Assembly: GCA_003553185.1 (NCBI GenBank)
Contig: PUPC01000132.1
Location: 1-37,329 of the forward strand
Reading direction: 5' to 3'
DNA length: 37,329 nucleotides
DNA from: Planctomycetota bacterium
GTDB taxonomy: Bacteria; Planctomycetota; PUPC01
The notes under the pieces are model-generated. The model was not told the origin of the DNA. It saw only the letters and a program-made list of their open reading frames with translations, and made no database searches. The position numbers and the translations under genes are program-made. How positions within the stretch are numbered: the stretch's first letter is position 1; the number at the start of each line of letters is the position of its first letter. Positions 10,045 through 19,149 of the stretch are shown in pieces.

Positions 10045-11334
10045 TCATTTCAGTGCCGTCGTGATCGCCAGCTTGTTCGCACCGTCAACAAACAGGATCG
10101 GTTCGCCTTCGCGAGCCCAGCGCGATACCAGGCCCGTTGCGTTGGAACAGGCGATCAGCCCGGTCCCATCAAGCGTGGAAGAGGGAAGGGCGGTCGTCAC
10201 GTAAAGACCGGTAAGGCGCAACAGCATCTCGTGGAACAGGACGGCCTTGTGGCCGAACATGACATATTTCGCCCGGACGGTCCTTGCATAGGAGGCGGCA
10301 TCGCCTTTCAGCGGAGCGAAAAAGTTCTCGGCCGTCCGCTCGGACGCCGCCACGCCGTTGCGGCATTCGGCCAGCCACAACACCTCGGCCCCGTCGGCCA
10401 CACACTCCTTCGTCAACTCCAGCGAGCGCTGGGCGGTATAGAGTGTCTCGTCGTGCGGATATCCCCCGCAACTGATGACCGCCCTGCGATACGGTCGGTC
10501 CACGGCCACGGTCAAAGCGGCGTCTACCTGTCGTATCCCCTCTGCCACCACTTGCTCCAGGGGGCCGAACCGGGCCCAACGGGTGTTTCCGTCATCGCCG
10601 ACCGACGCCAGGGCAAAGACAGGTCGTTTGTCCGCCACAATCCGGGCGGCCTCCAACTGATTGCGAGCGACCGGATTGTCCCGGCGGGATGGGTCCGGGT
10701 GCAGCGGATGCCGGCAGGCGGCAGCCCCGGGCTGAAGAGTCAAAGCGTGGTCCTGCTCGACGGTTTCGTATCGGGCCAGACCGGGGAGGAGGAACTTGGC
10801 GGGGTTCGAGTATCCGGCGAAGTAATGCGGCTTCATCTCCGACACGATGCAGATGACGTCGGCCGACTCGATCCATCGATTGAGTACGACCGAAACGTCG
10901 AAGCTCGTCCGGTCCAGGTCAACCGACGGGCTCGACCGGCAGTCGTGGGCCCCGGCATCCACCAGCGGGAGCCGCTCCCGGCTGCACACATCCTCGACCA
11001 TCTTCAGGATGTGACAGTTGTCGGGGGTGTCCGCCCGGTGTGTCCCGGTGGAGATCAGGACTCTTATCGACCGGGCCGCTCGAAGCACCTGTGCCAATGC
11101 AGACAGTCCGGCCCGGTTCGGCTGATCGCGAGTGCCGTCGGCCAGGAGCACCAGCACGTCCTTCCCGGCAAAACCAGCATCGGCCTCTGCACTTGCCCGT
11201 TCAACAGCTTTTGCCAGGGACAATCGAGCGGGCTCCCCCTTGTCCAGTCGCGGCGGACGGACGACCTGTCCCACACACTCGTCTGGGACGTCAAACGCTA
11301 TCCGTCCGTCGCCATAGCCAAGCGAAATCCGCAT
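10045..11334 (-). CDS. LarA-like (nickel-dependent lactate racemase family / DUF2088) protein
   Basis: LADGTRDQPN, STGTHRADTP, MKPHYFAGYSNPAKFLLPGLARYETVEQDHAL: LarA-like GTHR and H-AG-K-LPG patterns. Start MRISLGYGDGR inside ORF 10045..11388. Confidence 0.8.
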   Translation of the reverse strand: MRISLGYGDGRIAFDVPDECVGQVVRPPRLDKGEPARLSLAKAVERASAEADAGFAGKDVLVLLADGTRDQPNRAGLSALAQVLRAARSIRVLISTGTHRADTPDNCHILKMVEDVCSRERLPLVDAGAHDCRSSPSVDLDRTSFDVSVVLNRWIESADVICIVSEMKPHYFAGYSNPAKFLLPGLARYETVEQDHALTLQPGAAACRHPLHPDPSRRDNPVARNQLEAARIVADKRPVFALASVGDDGNTRWARFGPLEQVVAEGIRQVDAALTVAVDRPYRRAVISCGGYPHDETLYTAQRSLELTKECVADGAEVLWLAECRNGVAASERTAENFFAPLKGDAASYARTVRAKYVMFGHKAVLFHEMLLRLTGLYVTTALPSSTLDGTGLIACSNATGLVSRWAREGEPILFVDGANKLAITTALK

Positions 11335-11464
11335 CTCTCTGCCTCTCGCCCCGTAATCCTGAACTTCTATTCTACGACAAACTCGCAACCTTTGCAGTCA
11401 ATCGTTGGTCGGAAGAAAACAGACCGGGGAAACCAGAAGGCGGAAGAAACTCGGTGATTCGTCC

Positions 11465-11494
11465 TTGACATCCCTTCGTGGTTGGGTCTACACT
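11465..11494 (+). promoter_or_regulatory. Putative sigma70-like promoter for the 11557 gene
   Basis: TTGACA (11465-11470), 18-nt spacer, TACACT (11489-11494), about 60 nt upstream of the start codon. Confidence 0.5.
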
Positions 11495-11556
11495 AGCCCG
11501 AAGAAAAATATACAGCGAACCAGCATCCATTATCCACCCGTCTGGTAATCAACCAC

Positions 11557-12345
11557 GTGACTCGTTTTATTCCGGCGGCCACCTGTTGCCTGTATCTGTG
11601 TTTCTTCGTCGGCTGCGCACCGACGATGCCGTCAACCCGCTTCGACGGCGAGTTGGTAACGCTCAATGCCGATGTTCCGCCCGCCGACGGTCGCCGCCTG
11701 ACGGAGTTTGCCGACTCCTTTCTCGTGGAGGTGAGCCGAAAGCTCGACGCCGAACCACCCGCGCCCTCCGTGTACGTGTTTGGCCGACGGCGGGACCTCC
11801 GCCGGTTCCTCCGCCGTGAATCCCCCGCCTTCGCCAAGCGAACGGGTGCCTGTTTTGTGTCCGAAGACGGGGACGTCATCATCGCTCTCCGGGCATCTCG
11901 GAACGGGCAGCCAGCCCTCGACTCACTTCGGCATGAATTGACCCACGCGGTGGTCGCTGCTAATTTCGCGCGCCCGATGCCGTGGCTGGACGAAGGCCTG
12001 GCCCAGTGCCTGGAGGAGGGGATGCCGCCCGGGGAACCGGCAGAGGTGCTCGATGAGCTCGCCGCTATGGACGACATCGAGGACCGCATCCTCCGGGTCG
12101 TGTCGATTACCGAACACGCCGATCTGACCGCGACCGACTATCGAGTGGCGTGGGGCTTGACGTGGTTTCTTATCCAGGATGGCGGGTATGGATGGCAGGC
12201 GATTCGGCGCTGTCTTGAACCGCCGGAGTTCGGAGAGACGCCGGCGCAGCGATTGGCTCGGGGGCTCGGTCTCGGACCGGAACCGATCGCCCGCAGTTTC
12301 AAGATTTTCCTGGAGCGCCGCAACGAACGCTCGTTGGGCGATTAA
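11557..12345 (+). CDS. Putative lipoprotein metallopeptidase (gluzincin/peptidase MA-like)
   Basis: N-terminal signal with lipobox-like FFVGC; HELTHAVVAANFARPMPWLDEGLAQCLEEG has HExxH followed by a downstream Glu as in gluzincins. Confidence 0.65.
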   Translation: MTRFIPAATCCLYLCFFVGCAPTMPSTRFDGELVTLNADVPPADGRRLTEFADSFLVEVSRKLDAEPPAPSVYVFGRRRDLRRFLRRESPAFAKRTGACFVSEDGDVIIALRASRNGQPALDSLRHELTHAVVAANFARPMPWLDEGLAQCLEEGMPPGEPAEVLDELAAMDDIEDRILRVVSITEHADLTATDYRVAWGLTWFLIQDGGYGWQAIRRCLEPPEFGETPAQRLARGLGLGPEPIARSFKIFLERRNERSLGD

Positions 12346-12421
12346 CCCGCCGTCCCCCGGTCTTCTGTCGGCCCTTGCCCGCGATATGTCGTTGCGACGA
12401 CCGGGCCTACCAGAGTCCGCC

Positions 12422-15400
12422 TCAGTCGTACAACTCGGGCCAGGCCGCGCGTTCTTCGTCCTCGGGGAACCGAGTGAGCACATCCATCTCGACCACGGCG
12501 TTTTCGCTGGGCGGAGCTTCGTAGCGTTCGACGTTCTGGCGGACCGCGCGGAGTGCGTCACCGGGTTCAAGTGCCGACGTTGAGGGGATGACGGCGAGAG
12601 CGAAGAAGGTGAAGTCCGGGCGTGAAAAGGCAAAGCTGGTGATACGCCCGATCGGAACGCTGTCCTGGTCGATGACCGCGTGCCCCGGTCGAACGCTTCG
12701 CCGCCCCTGCCCGCGTACCCTGATAACCTTCTGGTTCGCACTGCTTACGCGGTCGATGTACGCCCGTCGTCCGATGAAAAACGGGACGTGGAACCTGGCG
12801 ATGAAACCGTAGCCCGCCTCGGTGATCGAGAGGCGGCACGGCCCCTCGAGCTCGTGCCCGAACAGCGGAAATCCCGCCTCGGTCCGTGTCGAATCGCGTG
12901 CGCCCAATCCCGCCGGGCGCACGCCGAGCGGCTCACCGGCCGCGAGCAAGGCGTCCCAGAGTTCGACGCAACGTGCCGGATGCACATAAAGCTCGAACCC
13001 GACCTCTTCGCCGGTGTAGCCGGTGGCCGCGAGCAAGCACTCGATCCCGGCCAGCCAGACCCGGATGAACCGATTCTGCTCCAGGCGCGGGATGGCGAAC
13101 CGATCTTTGGCATCCGCGGCGAGCCGACAGAGCACTGCGGCCGACTTCGGACCTTGCAGGGCGAGTCCGACGAGCCCATCCTCGCGCAGATTACGGATTT
13201 CGACGGGGGCTTCGATCTGCCTGGCGGGCAGCTCGCCGTCGATGGCCACCTCCCGCGAGTTGACCGCGTTCATCCAGTCCCAGTCCCGCTCGGCATTCGC
13301 GGCGTTTGCGACGAGCACAAAACGGTCGCGCTCCAACCGGTATATGTACAGGTCATCGATGGCGGTTCCGTCGGGATCAAGCATGTAGGTGTATTGGGCA
13401 TGACCGGGTTCAATACGCGAGACGCAGTTGGCGAGCACCGTGTCGAGGAAGCCGACGGCGTTCCGGCCGCGGATCTCGAACAGACTCATATGCGATATGT
13501 CGAACAGCCCGGCGGCGGTTCGGACCGCCGCGTGCTCGGCGAACACGCCGTCCGGATACTGCACGGGCATCTCCCACCCGGCGAACGGGGCCATCTTTGC
13601 GCCGAGGTCCTTGTGGGCCTGGTTCAGGAGTGTGCGGCGGACGGGCCTATCGGCCTCCTTGTATTCATAGGCCGGCTTCGGATCCGGTTGTGCCCGGGCG
13701 TACTCAGCGGTCTGTCCGATGAAATACGGTTTGGTCACATCCGCCGTCGGTTCCGGCAATTGATCCGGCAGGCAGTCCATGAGGCCTTCCGGCAGCGGCT
13801 CGATCACCGTCGGACCATCGACCTTGGCGTACAGGTCTTGCTCGTCGAACAACAGATATCCATCCGAGAGTGCGGCCACGTGTTCAACGACCGCACGGCC
13901 TTTGTCCTGACTGGTCAGCAATGCGAATTGTTCTTCCCGTCCGCACAGTCCCAGGTTGACGACGGCGACGTCGTCGATGACCGCCCCGTCGCTGCGCAGC
14001 ATCCTGCCTACCGCCGCTTCGCCGACCTCCAGGCACGCCGTGCGGCAGGTCAGCATTTGGCCCAACGCGAGCGAGACCTTGTCGCCGCGCAGAAGCCAGG
14101 CGGCACGGCCCAGATGGACCGGCGGCTCGCAAGAAGAAGCGGGCGTTTTCGGCTCGGGAGGGTAGGGCAGGGCGCTTACGATTTTTCGGACGCGCTCTGC
14201 GGCCGCTGGCAGGACGTCCTCCGGGACGCGCCCGCGGCAGCGCTCCTCGCCGGCGGGCACCCAAACCCGGGTGGTGTGGACGTTGCTGAGGACCGTCTTT
14301 ATGATCGACGCCAGCTCGGCGATCTGCGCACGGTTGATCCCCCGCTGTGTCGCCCAGGGCATACCCAGCCGAATCCCGCTCGCCTTGCCGCCCGTCTCGT
14401 CCCCCGGCAGGACGTTCTTGTTGCAGACGATTCCAGCGATCTCGAGCAGCCGGGATGCGATCTCGCCGTCGATCGGGACGGTGGGGTTCGGATGGTCGTC
14501 GAAACGCTTCAGGTCAATGAGCAGCAGGTGTGTGTCTGTGCCGCCGTATTCGAGCGTGAACCCCTCGGCTTCGAGTCGTTCGGCGAAGTACGCCGTGTTG
14601 TCGAGCACGGTCTGCTGCAGTTCGACGAACCGGTCGCGTTCCTGCTCGATGAGTTCGAACCGTCGGGCGATAGCGGCGATAGAATGCAGGTGCGGGCCGC
14701 CCTGCAGCCCGGGGAAAACACCCGCCTTGATCTTTTTGGCCAGCGTGGGATAGGTGGTCAAAATCACGGAGCCACGCGGGCCGAAGAGTGTCTTGTGTGT
14801 GGTGAACGTGACCGCGTGAACGTGGGGGAGGGGATTGTTGAGCAGGCCGGCCGCCACCATCCCCGCCAAGTGTGCGATGTCGGCCAGCACGAACGCCCCC
14901 ACTTCGTCGGCAACAGCTCGCAGTTCCGCCCAGTCGAAGTCCCATGGGTACGACGACGCCCCGCCGATGATCAGGCGCGGCTTATGCTCGCGAGCCAGCT
15001 CAGCGATGCGGTTATAATCGAGCCGGCGAGTCTCGGGGTCAATGCCGTAAGGGACCACGTTAAATGTTTTGCCTGAGTAGTTGAATTCGCTGCCGTGTGT
15101 CAGGTGCCCGCCGTGCGCGAGGTCCAGACTGAGTATGGTGTCCCCGTGTTCGAGGACCGCCTCATAGACGGCGGTATTCGCGGGCGAGCCGGAAAGTGCC
15201 TGGACGCAGACGTGGATGCCCTCGGGGGGCGGACTGCCCTCGAGTTTTGCGAAACACTCGGCGATGAACTTGTGCGCGAGCAGTTCGGCTCGATTCGCGT
15301 TGACGCAGCCGCGATAGTATCGTCCGTCGGCGAGCCGGGTCTGCCAACTCGCAAACCGAGCGGGGTCAGTCGCGCTGTCCCTCGGGTCGTGTAAAAGCGG

Positions 15401-15571
15401 GGGCTCCGGCTGCCCCTCGGCGTAGATGTTCGAGAAGGCCGAGGATTCGATCTCGGCGGCCCGCGGGTCGCAGATGCTTTCGGAGGGGATGAGCACCAGT
15501 TTCTGCCATTGCCGGCGGCGCTCGGCCTCGACAAGTTCGACGATCTCAGATGGCGGTTGAGGTTGGGACAT
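12422..15571 (-). CDS. Serine hydroxymethyltransferase :: glycine cleavage T-protein (aminomethyltransferase) fusion, about 1049 aa
   Basis: N-terminal SHMT: LIPSESICDPRAAEIESSAFSNIYAEG...GRYYRGCVNANRAE...ALSGSPANTAVYEAVLEHGDTILSLDLAHGGHLTHGSEFNYSGK...VTFTTHKTLFGPRGSVIL. C-terminal GcvT: FAGWEMPVQYPDGVFAEHAAVRTAAGLFDISHMSLFEIRG...YTYMLDPDGTAIDDLYIYRL...GYTGEEVGFELYV...GLGARDSTRTEAGFPLFGHEL. One uninterrupted frame; start MSQPQPP at 15571. Confidence 0.93.
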   Translation of the reverse strand: MSQPQPPSEIVELVEAERRRQWQKLVLIPSESICDPRAAEIESSAFSNIYAEGQPEPPLLHDPRDSATDPARFASWQTRLADGRYYRGCVNANRAELLAHKFIAECFAKLEGSPPPEGIHVCVQALSGSPANTAVYEAVLEHGDTILSLDLAHGGHLTHGSEFNYSGKTFNVVPYGIDPETRRLDYNRIAELAREHKPRLIIGGASSYPWDFDWAELRAVADEVGAFVLADIAHLAGMVAAGLLNNPLPHVHAVTFTTHKTLFGPRGSVILTTYPTLAKKIKAGVFPGLQGGPHLHSIAAIARRFELIEQERDRFVELQQTVLDNTAYFAERLEAEGFTLEYGGTDTHLLLIDLKRFDDHPNPTVPIDGEIASRLLEIAGIVCNKNVLPGDETGGKASGIRLGMPWATQRGINRAQIAELASIIKTVLSNVHTTRVWVPAGEERCRGRVPEDVLPAAAERVRKIVSALPYPPEPKTPASSCEPPVHLGRAAWLLRGDKVSLALGQMLTCRTACLEVGEAAVGRMLRSDGAVIDDVAVVNLGLCGREEQFALLTSQDKGRAVVEHVAALSDGYLLFDEQDLYAKVDGPTVIEPLPEGLMDCLPDQLPEPTADVTKPYFIGQTAEYARAQPDPKPAYEYKEADRPVRRTLLNQAHKDLGAKMAPFAGWEMPVQYPDGVFAEHAAVRTAAGLFDISHMSLFEIRGRNAVGFLDTVLANCVSRIEPGHAQYTYMLDPDGTAIDDLYIYRLERDRFVLVANAANAERDWDWMNAVNSREVAIDGELPARQIEAPVEIRNLREDGLVGLALQGPKSAAVLCRLAADAKDRFAIPRLEQNRFIRVWLAGIECLLAATGYTGEEVGFELYVHPARCVELWDALLAAGEPLGVRPAGLGARDSTRTEAGFPLFGHELEGPCRLSITEAGYGFIARFHVPFFIGRRAYIDRVSSANQKVIRVRGQGRRSVRPGHAVIDQDSVPIGRITSFAFSRPDFTFFALAVIPSTSALEPGDALRAVRQNVERYEAPPSENAVVEMDVLTRFPEDEERAAWPELYD

Positions 15572-15597
15572 AGTCGGCTCCGCAGTCAGAGGGGTTT

Positions 15598-17037
15598 TTA
15601 CAGCAACGCCAGATCGAGCTCGCGTGCGGCGCCGTACTCGTCGATGCGAGTGACGGGGGCATTTACCGGTGCGCGGCGCAGGGCCTCCGGGTCGGATTCG
15701 GCCAGTCGGGCCAGTTCGATCATCGCGTCGCAGAAGGCGTCGAGCGTCTCCTTGCTCTCGGTCTCGGTCGGCTCGATCATCATCGCCTCTTTCACGATGA
15801 GCGGGAAATAAACGGTCGGCGGATGGAACCCGCGGTCTATCAGCCCCTTCGCGATATCGAGGGCGGAGACATCGTTCTTCCGAACGGCGGACAGCACGCA
15901 CTCGTGCATGCATTGTTCGCCGAAAGGGACCTCATAGTAGTCGCGGAGTCGGGCGAGCACATAGTTGGCGTTGAGCACCGCGTGCTCGGCCACCTCGATC
16001 AGCCCCTCGCGGCCGAGGGCCAGGATGTATGCATAAGCCCTGACCAGCACGGCGAAATTGCCGTAGAACGGGGCGATATAGCCAATCGTTCGCTTATTGT
16101 CATATCGGAGGCGATAGGTGTTGTCCGGCTCCTTCTCGACTGTGGAGATGGGCAGATATTCGACCAGGTGTTCCGCCACGCCGACCGGTCCGGCGCCCGG
16201 TCCGCCCCCGCCGTGTGGTGTGCCGAACGTTTTGTGGAGGTTCAGGTGTACCACGTCGAACCCGAGGTCGCCCGGCCGGCTCTTTCCCAGTATCGCATTC
16301 AGGTTTGCTCCATCGTAGTACATCAGGCCACCCGCCTCGTGGGTGAGGTCGGCGATCTCTTTCACGTGCGGGTTGAACAGGCCCAGCGTGTTCGGGCAGG
16401 TGAGCATCACGGCGGCGACCCGGTCGTCGAGCGCGTCGCGGAACGCATCGAGGCCCATGAAGCCGTTCTCGTCGGAGGGGACCGGCACCACCTTGAATCC
16501 GCCGATGGCCGCGCTCGCCGGGTTCGTACCGTGGGCGGAATCGGGCACAATGATGGTGGTCTTCTTGTCGCCGTGGGCACGGTGGAAGGCGGCGATCAGC
16601 ATGATCCCCGTCAACTCGCCGTGCGAACCGGCCAGCGGCTGCATTGTGAACCGGGCCATACCGGTGATTTCGCAGAGATGTCGTTCGAGCTCGTGGATGA
16701 CTCGCAGTGCCCCCTGGGTGAGCGTCTCGCCGCCGGGAAGCTGGGGGAGCAGGGGATGTAATTCGCGAAAGCCGTCATAGTCCCCGACCGCCTCGGCCAT
16801 CTTGGGGTTGTATTTCATCGTGCAGGACCCGAGGGGGTAGAACCCGCAATCGACTCCGAAGTTTCGGCGCGACAGCTCGGTGAAATGTCGGACGACCTCG
16901 AGCTCCGAGACCTCGGGCAGGGCGGCATCCTCGGAGCGGATCAGCGAGTTGGGAAGGTCGTGTTCCACGGGCACGTCGCATTCGGGTACGCTCGCCCCGG
17001 TACGCCCCGGTGCCCCTTTTTCGAAGATGAGTTTCAC
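15598..17037 (-). CDS. gcvPB: Glycine dehydrogenase (decarboxylating) subunit 2
   Basis: GVDCGFYPLGSCTMKYNPKMAE...LPQLPGGETLTQGALRVIHELERHLCEITGM...DSAHGTNPASA...DGANLNAILGKSRPGDLGFDVVHLNLHKTFGTPHGGGGPGAGPVGV (PLP Lys motif). Confidence 0.97.
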   Translation of the reverse strand: MKLIFEKGAPGRTGASVPECDVPVEHDLPNSLIRSEDAALPEVSELEVVRHFTELSRRNFGVDCGFYPLGSCTMKYNPKMAEAVGDYDGFRELHPLLPQLPGGETLTQGALRVIHELERHLCEITGMARFTMQPLAGSHGELTGIMLIAAFHRAHGDKKTTIIVPDSAHGTNPASAAIGGFKVVPVPSDENGFMGLDAFRDALDDRVAAVMLTCPNTLGLFNPHVKEIADLTHEAGGLMYYDGANLNAILGKSRPGDLGFDVVHLNLHKTFGTPHGGGGPGAGPVGVAEHLVEYLPISTVEKEPDNTYRLRYDNKRTIGYIAPFYGNFAVLVRAYAYILALGREGLIEVAEHAVLNANYVLARLRDYYEVPFGEQCMHECVLSAVRKNDVSALDIAKGLIDRGFHPPTVYFPLIVKEAMMIEPTETESKETLDAFCDAMIELARLAESDPEALRRAPVNAPVTRIDEYGAARELDLALL

Positions 17038-18395
17038 AGTGCGGCCTCCAGTTCGTCGGCCAGTTTGTCAATCTCCGCCCTGGTCCGCTTCTCGGTCACG
17101 GCGACCAGCAGGCAGTCGCGCAACGAGGGAAAATAAGCACCGAGCGGAAAGCCCGCCGCAATTCCATGCTTGAGCAGCGGGGCGACCACCTCGGCCGTGT
17201 CATCCACGGGCAGTCGCACGGCGAACTCGTTGAACGTGGGGGCATCCGACAGCAGCTCGACTCCGGGAATTCCCGTGAGGCGTCGCCGGGCATACCGGGC
17301 GGTCGCCGCACAGGTCGTCGCCACCTGTTTCAGGCCGTGTTTGCCGAGGAGCGACAGGTAGATCACGGCCCGGAGGGCGCAGAGGGCTTCGTTCGAGCAG
17401 ATGTTTGAGGTGGCCTTCTCGCGGCGAATATGCTGCTCGCGGGCCTGGAGCGTCATTACGAACCCACGGCGGCCCTCCGTATCTCGAGCCGCGCCGATGA
17501 TCCTGCCCGGCATCTTCCGCACGTGCTTCTTTTTCGCCGCCATAAAGCCGAGGTAGGGGCCTCCGAACGAAAGCGGCAGCCCCAAGCTCTGCCCTTCGCC
17601 GGTCACGATGTCGAACCCCATTTCGCCGGGCGATTTCAGCAGCCCCAGCGAGATGGGATAAACCGAGGCGACGGCCAGGGCCCCGGAATTGTGCGCCGCC
17701 TCGACCAGGTCGGAAAAGTCGTCGACCACGCCGAAGAAATTGGGGTTCTGAAAGATCACGGCGGCGGTCTGATCGTCCAGCGCGTCCAACAGCCGCACGC
17801 GGTCGGTCCTGTTGATCGCGGGTTCGATAGTCTCCAGCTCGATGTCGAGTTCGCGCACATACGACTCGATCATCTTTCGGTAGATGGGGCTTACGCACCC
17901 GTCGATCACCACTTTGCTCCGGCGGGTGACTCGGGCGGCCATCATCATCGCCTCGTACAGGCCCGTGCCGCCATCGTAGAGCGACGCGTTCGCCACTTCC
18001 AGTCCGGTCAGACGGCAGACGGCCGACTGATATTCGTACATCGCCTGGAGGAAACCCTGTGACATTTCGGCCTGGTACGGGGTGTAGGCGGTGTAAAACT
18101 CTGACCGGCCGGCGAGGGCATCGACCGCCGACGGGATGAAGTGGTCGTAGAACCCGCCGCCCAGGAACGTGACCACATCGGTCGCGTTCGCGTCGGCGAA
18201 CTCCCGGAGCCGATTCCGCACGGCCATCTCGGAGCGCCCGGGCGGAAGATCGAAAAACGGCGTGGATCCGTCGGGATCATCCACGTCGGTTCGGAGGGCG
18301 GACGGGATAACCGAGAACAGGTCAGCGATGGAGCTGGCACCGATCGTTTCGAGCATCTCCCGACGCTCGGCGTCGGTATGGGGGACATAGGACAT
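17034..18395 (-). CDS. gcvPA: Glycine dehydrogenase (decarboxylating) subunit 1
   Basis: MSYVPHTDAERREMLETIGASSIADLFSVIP...FLGGGFYDHFIPSAVDALAGRSEFYTAYTPYQAEMSQGFLQAMYEYQSAVCRLTGLEVANASLYDGGTGLYEAMMMA. 4-nt overlap with gcvPB. Confidence 0.97.
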   Translation of the reverse strand: MSYVPHTDAERREMLETIGASSIADLFSVIPSALRTDVDDPDGSTPFFDLPPGRSEMAVRNRLREFADANATDVVTFLGGGFYDHFIPSAVDALAGRSEFYTAYTPYQAEMSQGFLQAMYEYQSAVCRLTGLEVANASLYDGGTGLYEAMMMAARVTRRSKVVIDGCVSPIYRKMIESYVRELDIELETIEPAINRTDRVRLLDALDDQTAAVIFQNPNFFGVVDDFSDLVEAAHNSGALAVASVYPISLGLLKSPGEMGFDIVTGEGQSLGLPLSFGGPYLGFMAAKKKHVRKMPGRIIGAARDTEGRRGFVMTLQAREQHIRREKATSNICSNEALCALRAVIYLSLLGKHGLKQVATTCAATARYARRRLTGIPGVELLSDAPTFNEFAVRLPVDDTAEVVAPLLKHGIAAGFPLGAYFPSLRDCLLVAVTEKRTRAEIDKLADELEAAL

Positions 18396-18400
18396 GTCGG

Positions 18401-18799
18401 TCAGGAGCTTTCCGTTTTAAGCAGCGCCCGGTATTGATCCGGCGAGAGCAGTTCAGCGAGGTCCGCATCGGGAACGTCGGCGAGCTTACACAGCCAGCCG
18501 TCGTGATAAGGGCTCTCGTTCACACGGTTCGGTTCTTCTTCGAGTAGGGCGTTGACTTCAATCACCGTACCGCTGACAGGGGCATAGATATCGCTCGCCG
18601 CCTTGAGCGATTCGACAACGGCGAACTCCTCTCCCTGCACGACATCAGCGTCCACGGCGGGCAGTTCAACGAACGTTACCTCGCCTAGGGCGTCCTGGGC
18701 GTAGTCGGTAATCCCGAGCGTTGCTGTGTTGCCATTGACACGAATCCACTCGTGCTCGGCCGTATAAAGAATTTCGTCGGGGACATCCACATCAGTCAT
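18401..18799 (-). CDS. gcvH: Glycine cleavage system H protein
   Basis: DEILYTAEHEWIRVNGNTATLGITDYAQDALGEVTFVELPAVDADVVQGEEFAVVESLKAASDIYAPVSGTVIEVN (lipoyl Lys in ESLKA). Start MTDVDVPD, with GGAGGAGG upstream. Confidence 0.96.
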   Translation of the reverse strand: MTDVDVPDEILYTAEHEWIRVNGNTATLGITDYAQDALGEVTFVELPAVDADVVQGEEFAVVESLKAASDIYAPVSGTVIEVNALLEEEPNRVNESPYHDGWLCKLADVPDADLAELLSPDQYRALLKTESS

Positions 18800-18827
18800 T
18801 TTCATCCTCCTCCAAAGGGTTATGCCA

Positions 18828-18857
18828 AGTCTACTCGTCACAGCCGGGACATGTCAA
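18828..18857 (-). promoter_or_regulatory. Putative sigma70-like promoter of the gcvH-gcvPA-gcvPB-glyA::gcvT operon
   Basis: On the minus strand TTGACA (18857-18852), 18-nt spacer, TAGACT (18833-18828), followed by GGAGGAGG and the gcvH ATG. Confidence 0.6.
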
Positions 18858-19070
18858 GTCACGGCCTCCGCCAACAAGTGGGTTCTCGTAGCGATATCGA
18901 TTGGAGGATCCGGCACGAATAACCGGGCTTTTTCGTTCGAATAGGGGCGGCTCTCATGCATCAAACGCGGGCGAGACGCCGGCCCGGGCAAGGTGCCCCA
19001 ATCACCGCCATTCCCAACGTCCGATAATCATTCTTATGGGAAGTTCGGCCTGGGAATGTCGCAATTCCGC

Positions 19071-19099
19071 TTGACAAGGTCCCTGGCTCATGGGATAAC
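19071..19099 (+). promoter_or_regulatory. Putative sigma70-like promoter for the small Cys-rich protein gene
   Basis: TTGACA (19071-19076), 17-nt spacer, GATAAC (19094-19099). Confidence 0.5.
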
Positions 19100-19149
19100 G
19101 GCCACCTGACGGCGGATACCGTTGCCCACATTCATTCCAGGAGGCCACA

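Noticed and set aside
12680-15076. 798-aa plus-strand ORF antisense to glyA::gcvT
   Set aside because: Opposite strand encodes an unambiguous SHMT-GcvT protein; the antisense product has no motifs and is a codon-bias artefact.
18841-19070. Glycine riboswitch upstream of gcvH
   Set aside because: No recognisable tandem glycine-aptamer sequence on the minus strand, and the predicted promoter sits about 20-25 nt from the gcvH RBS, leaving no leader.
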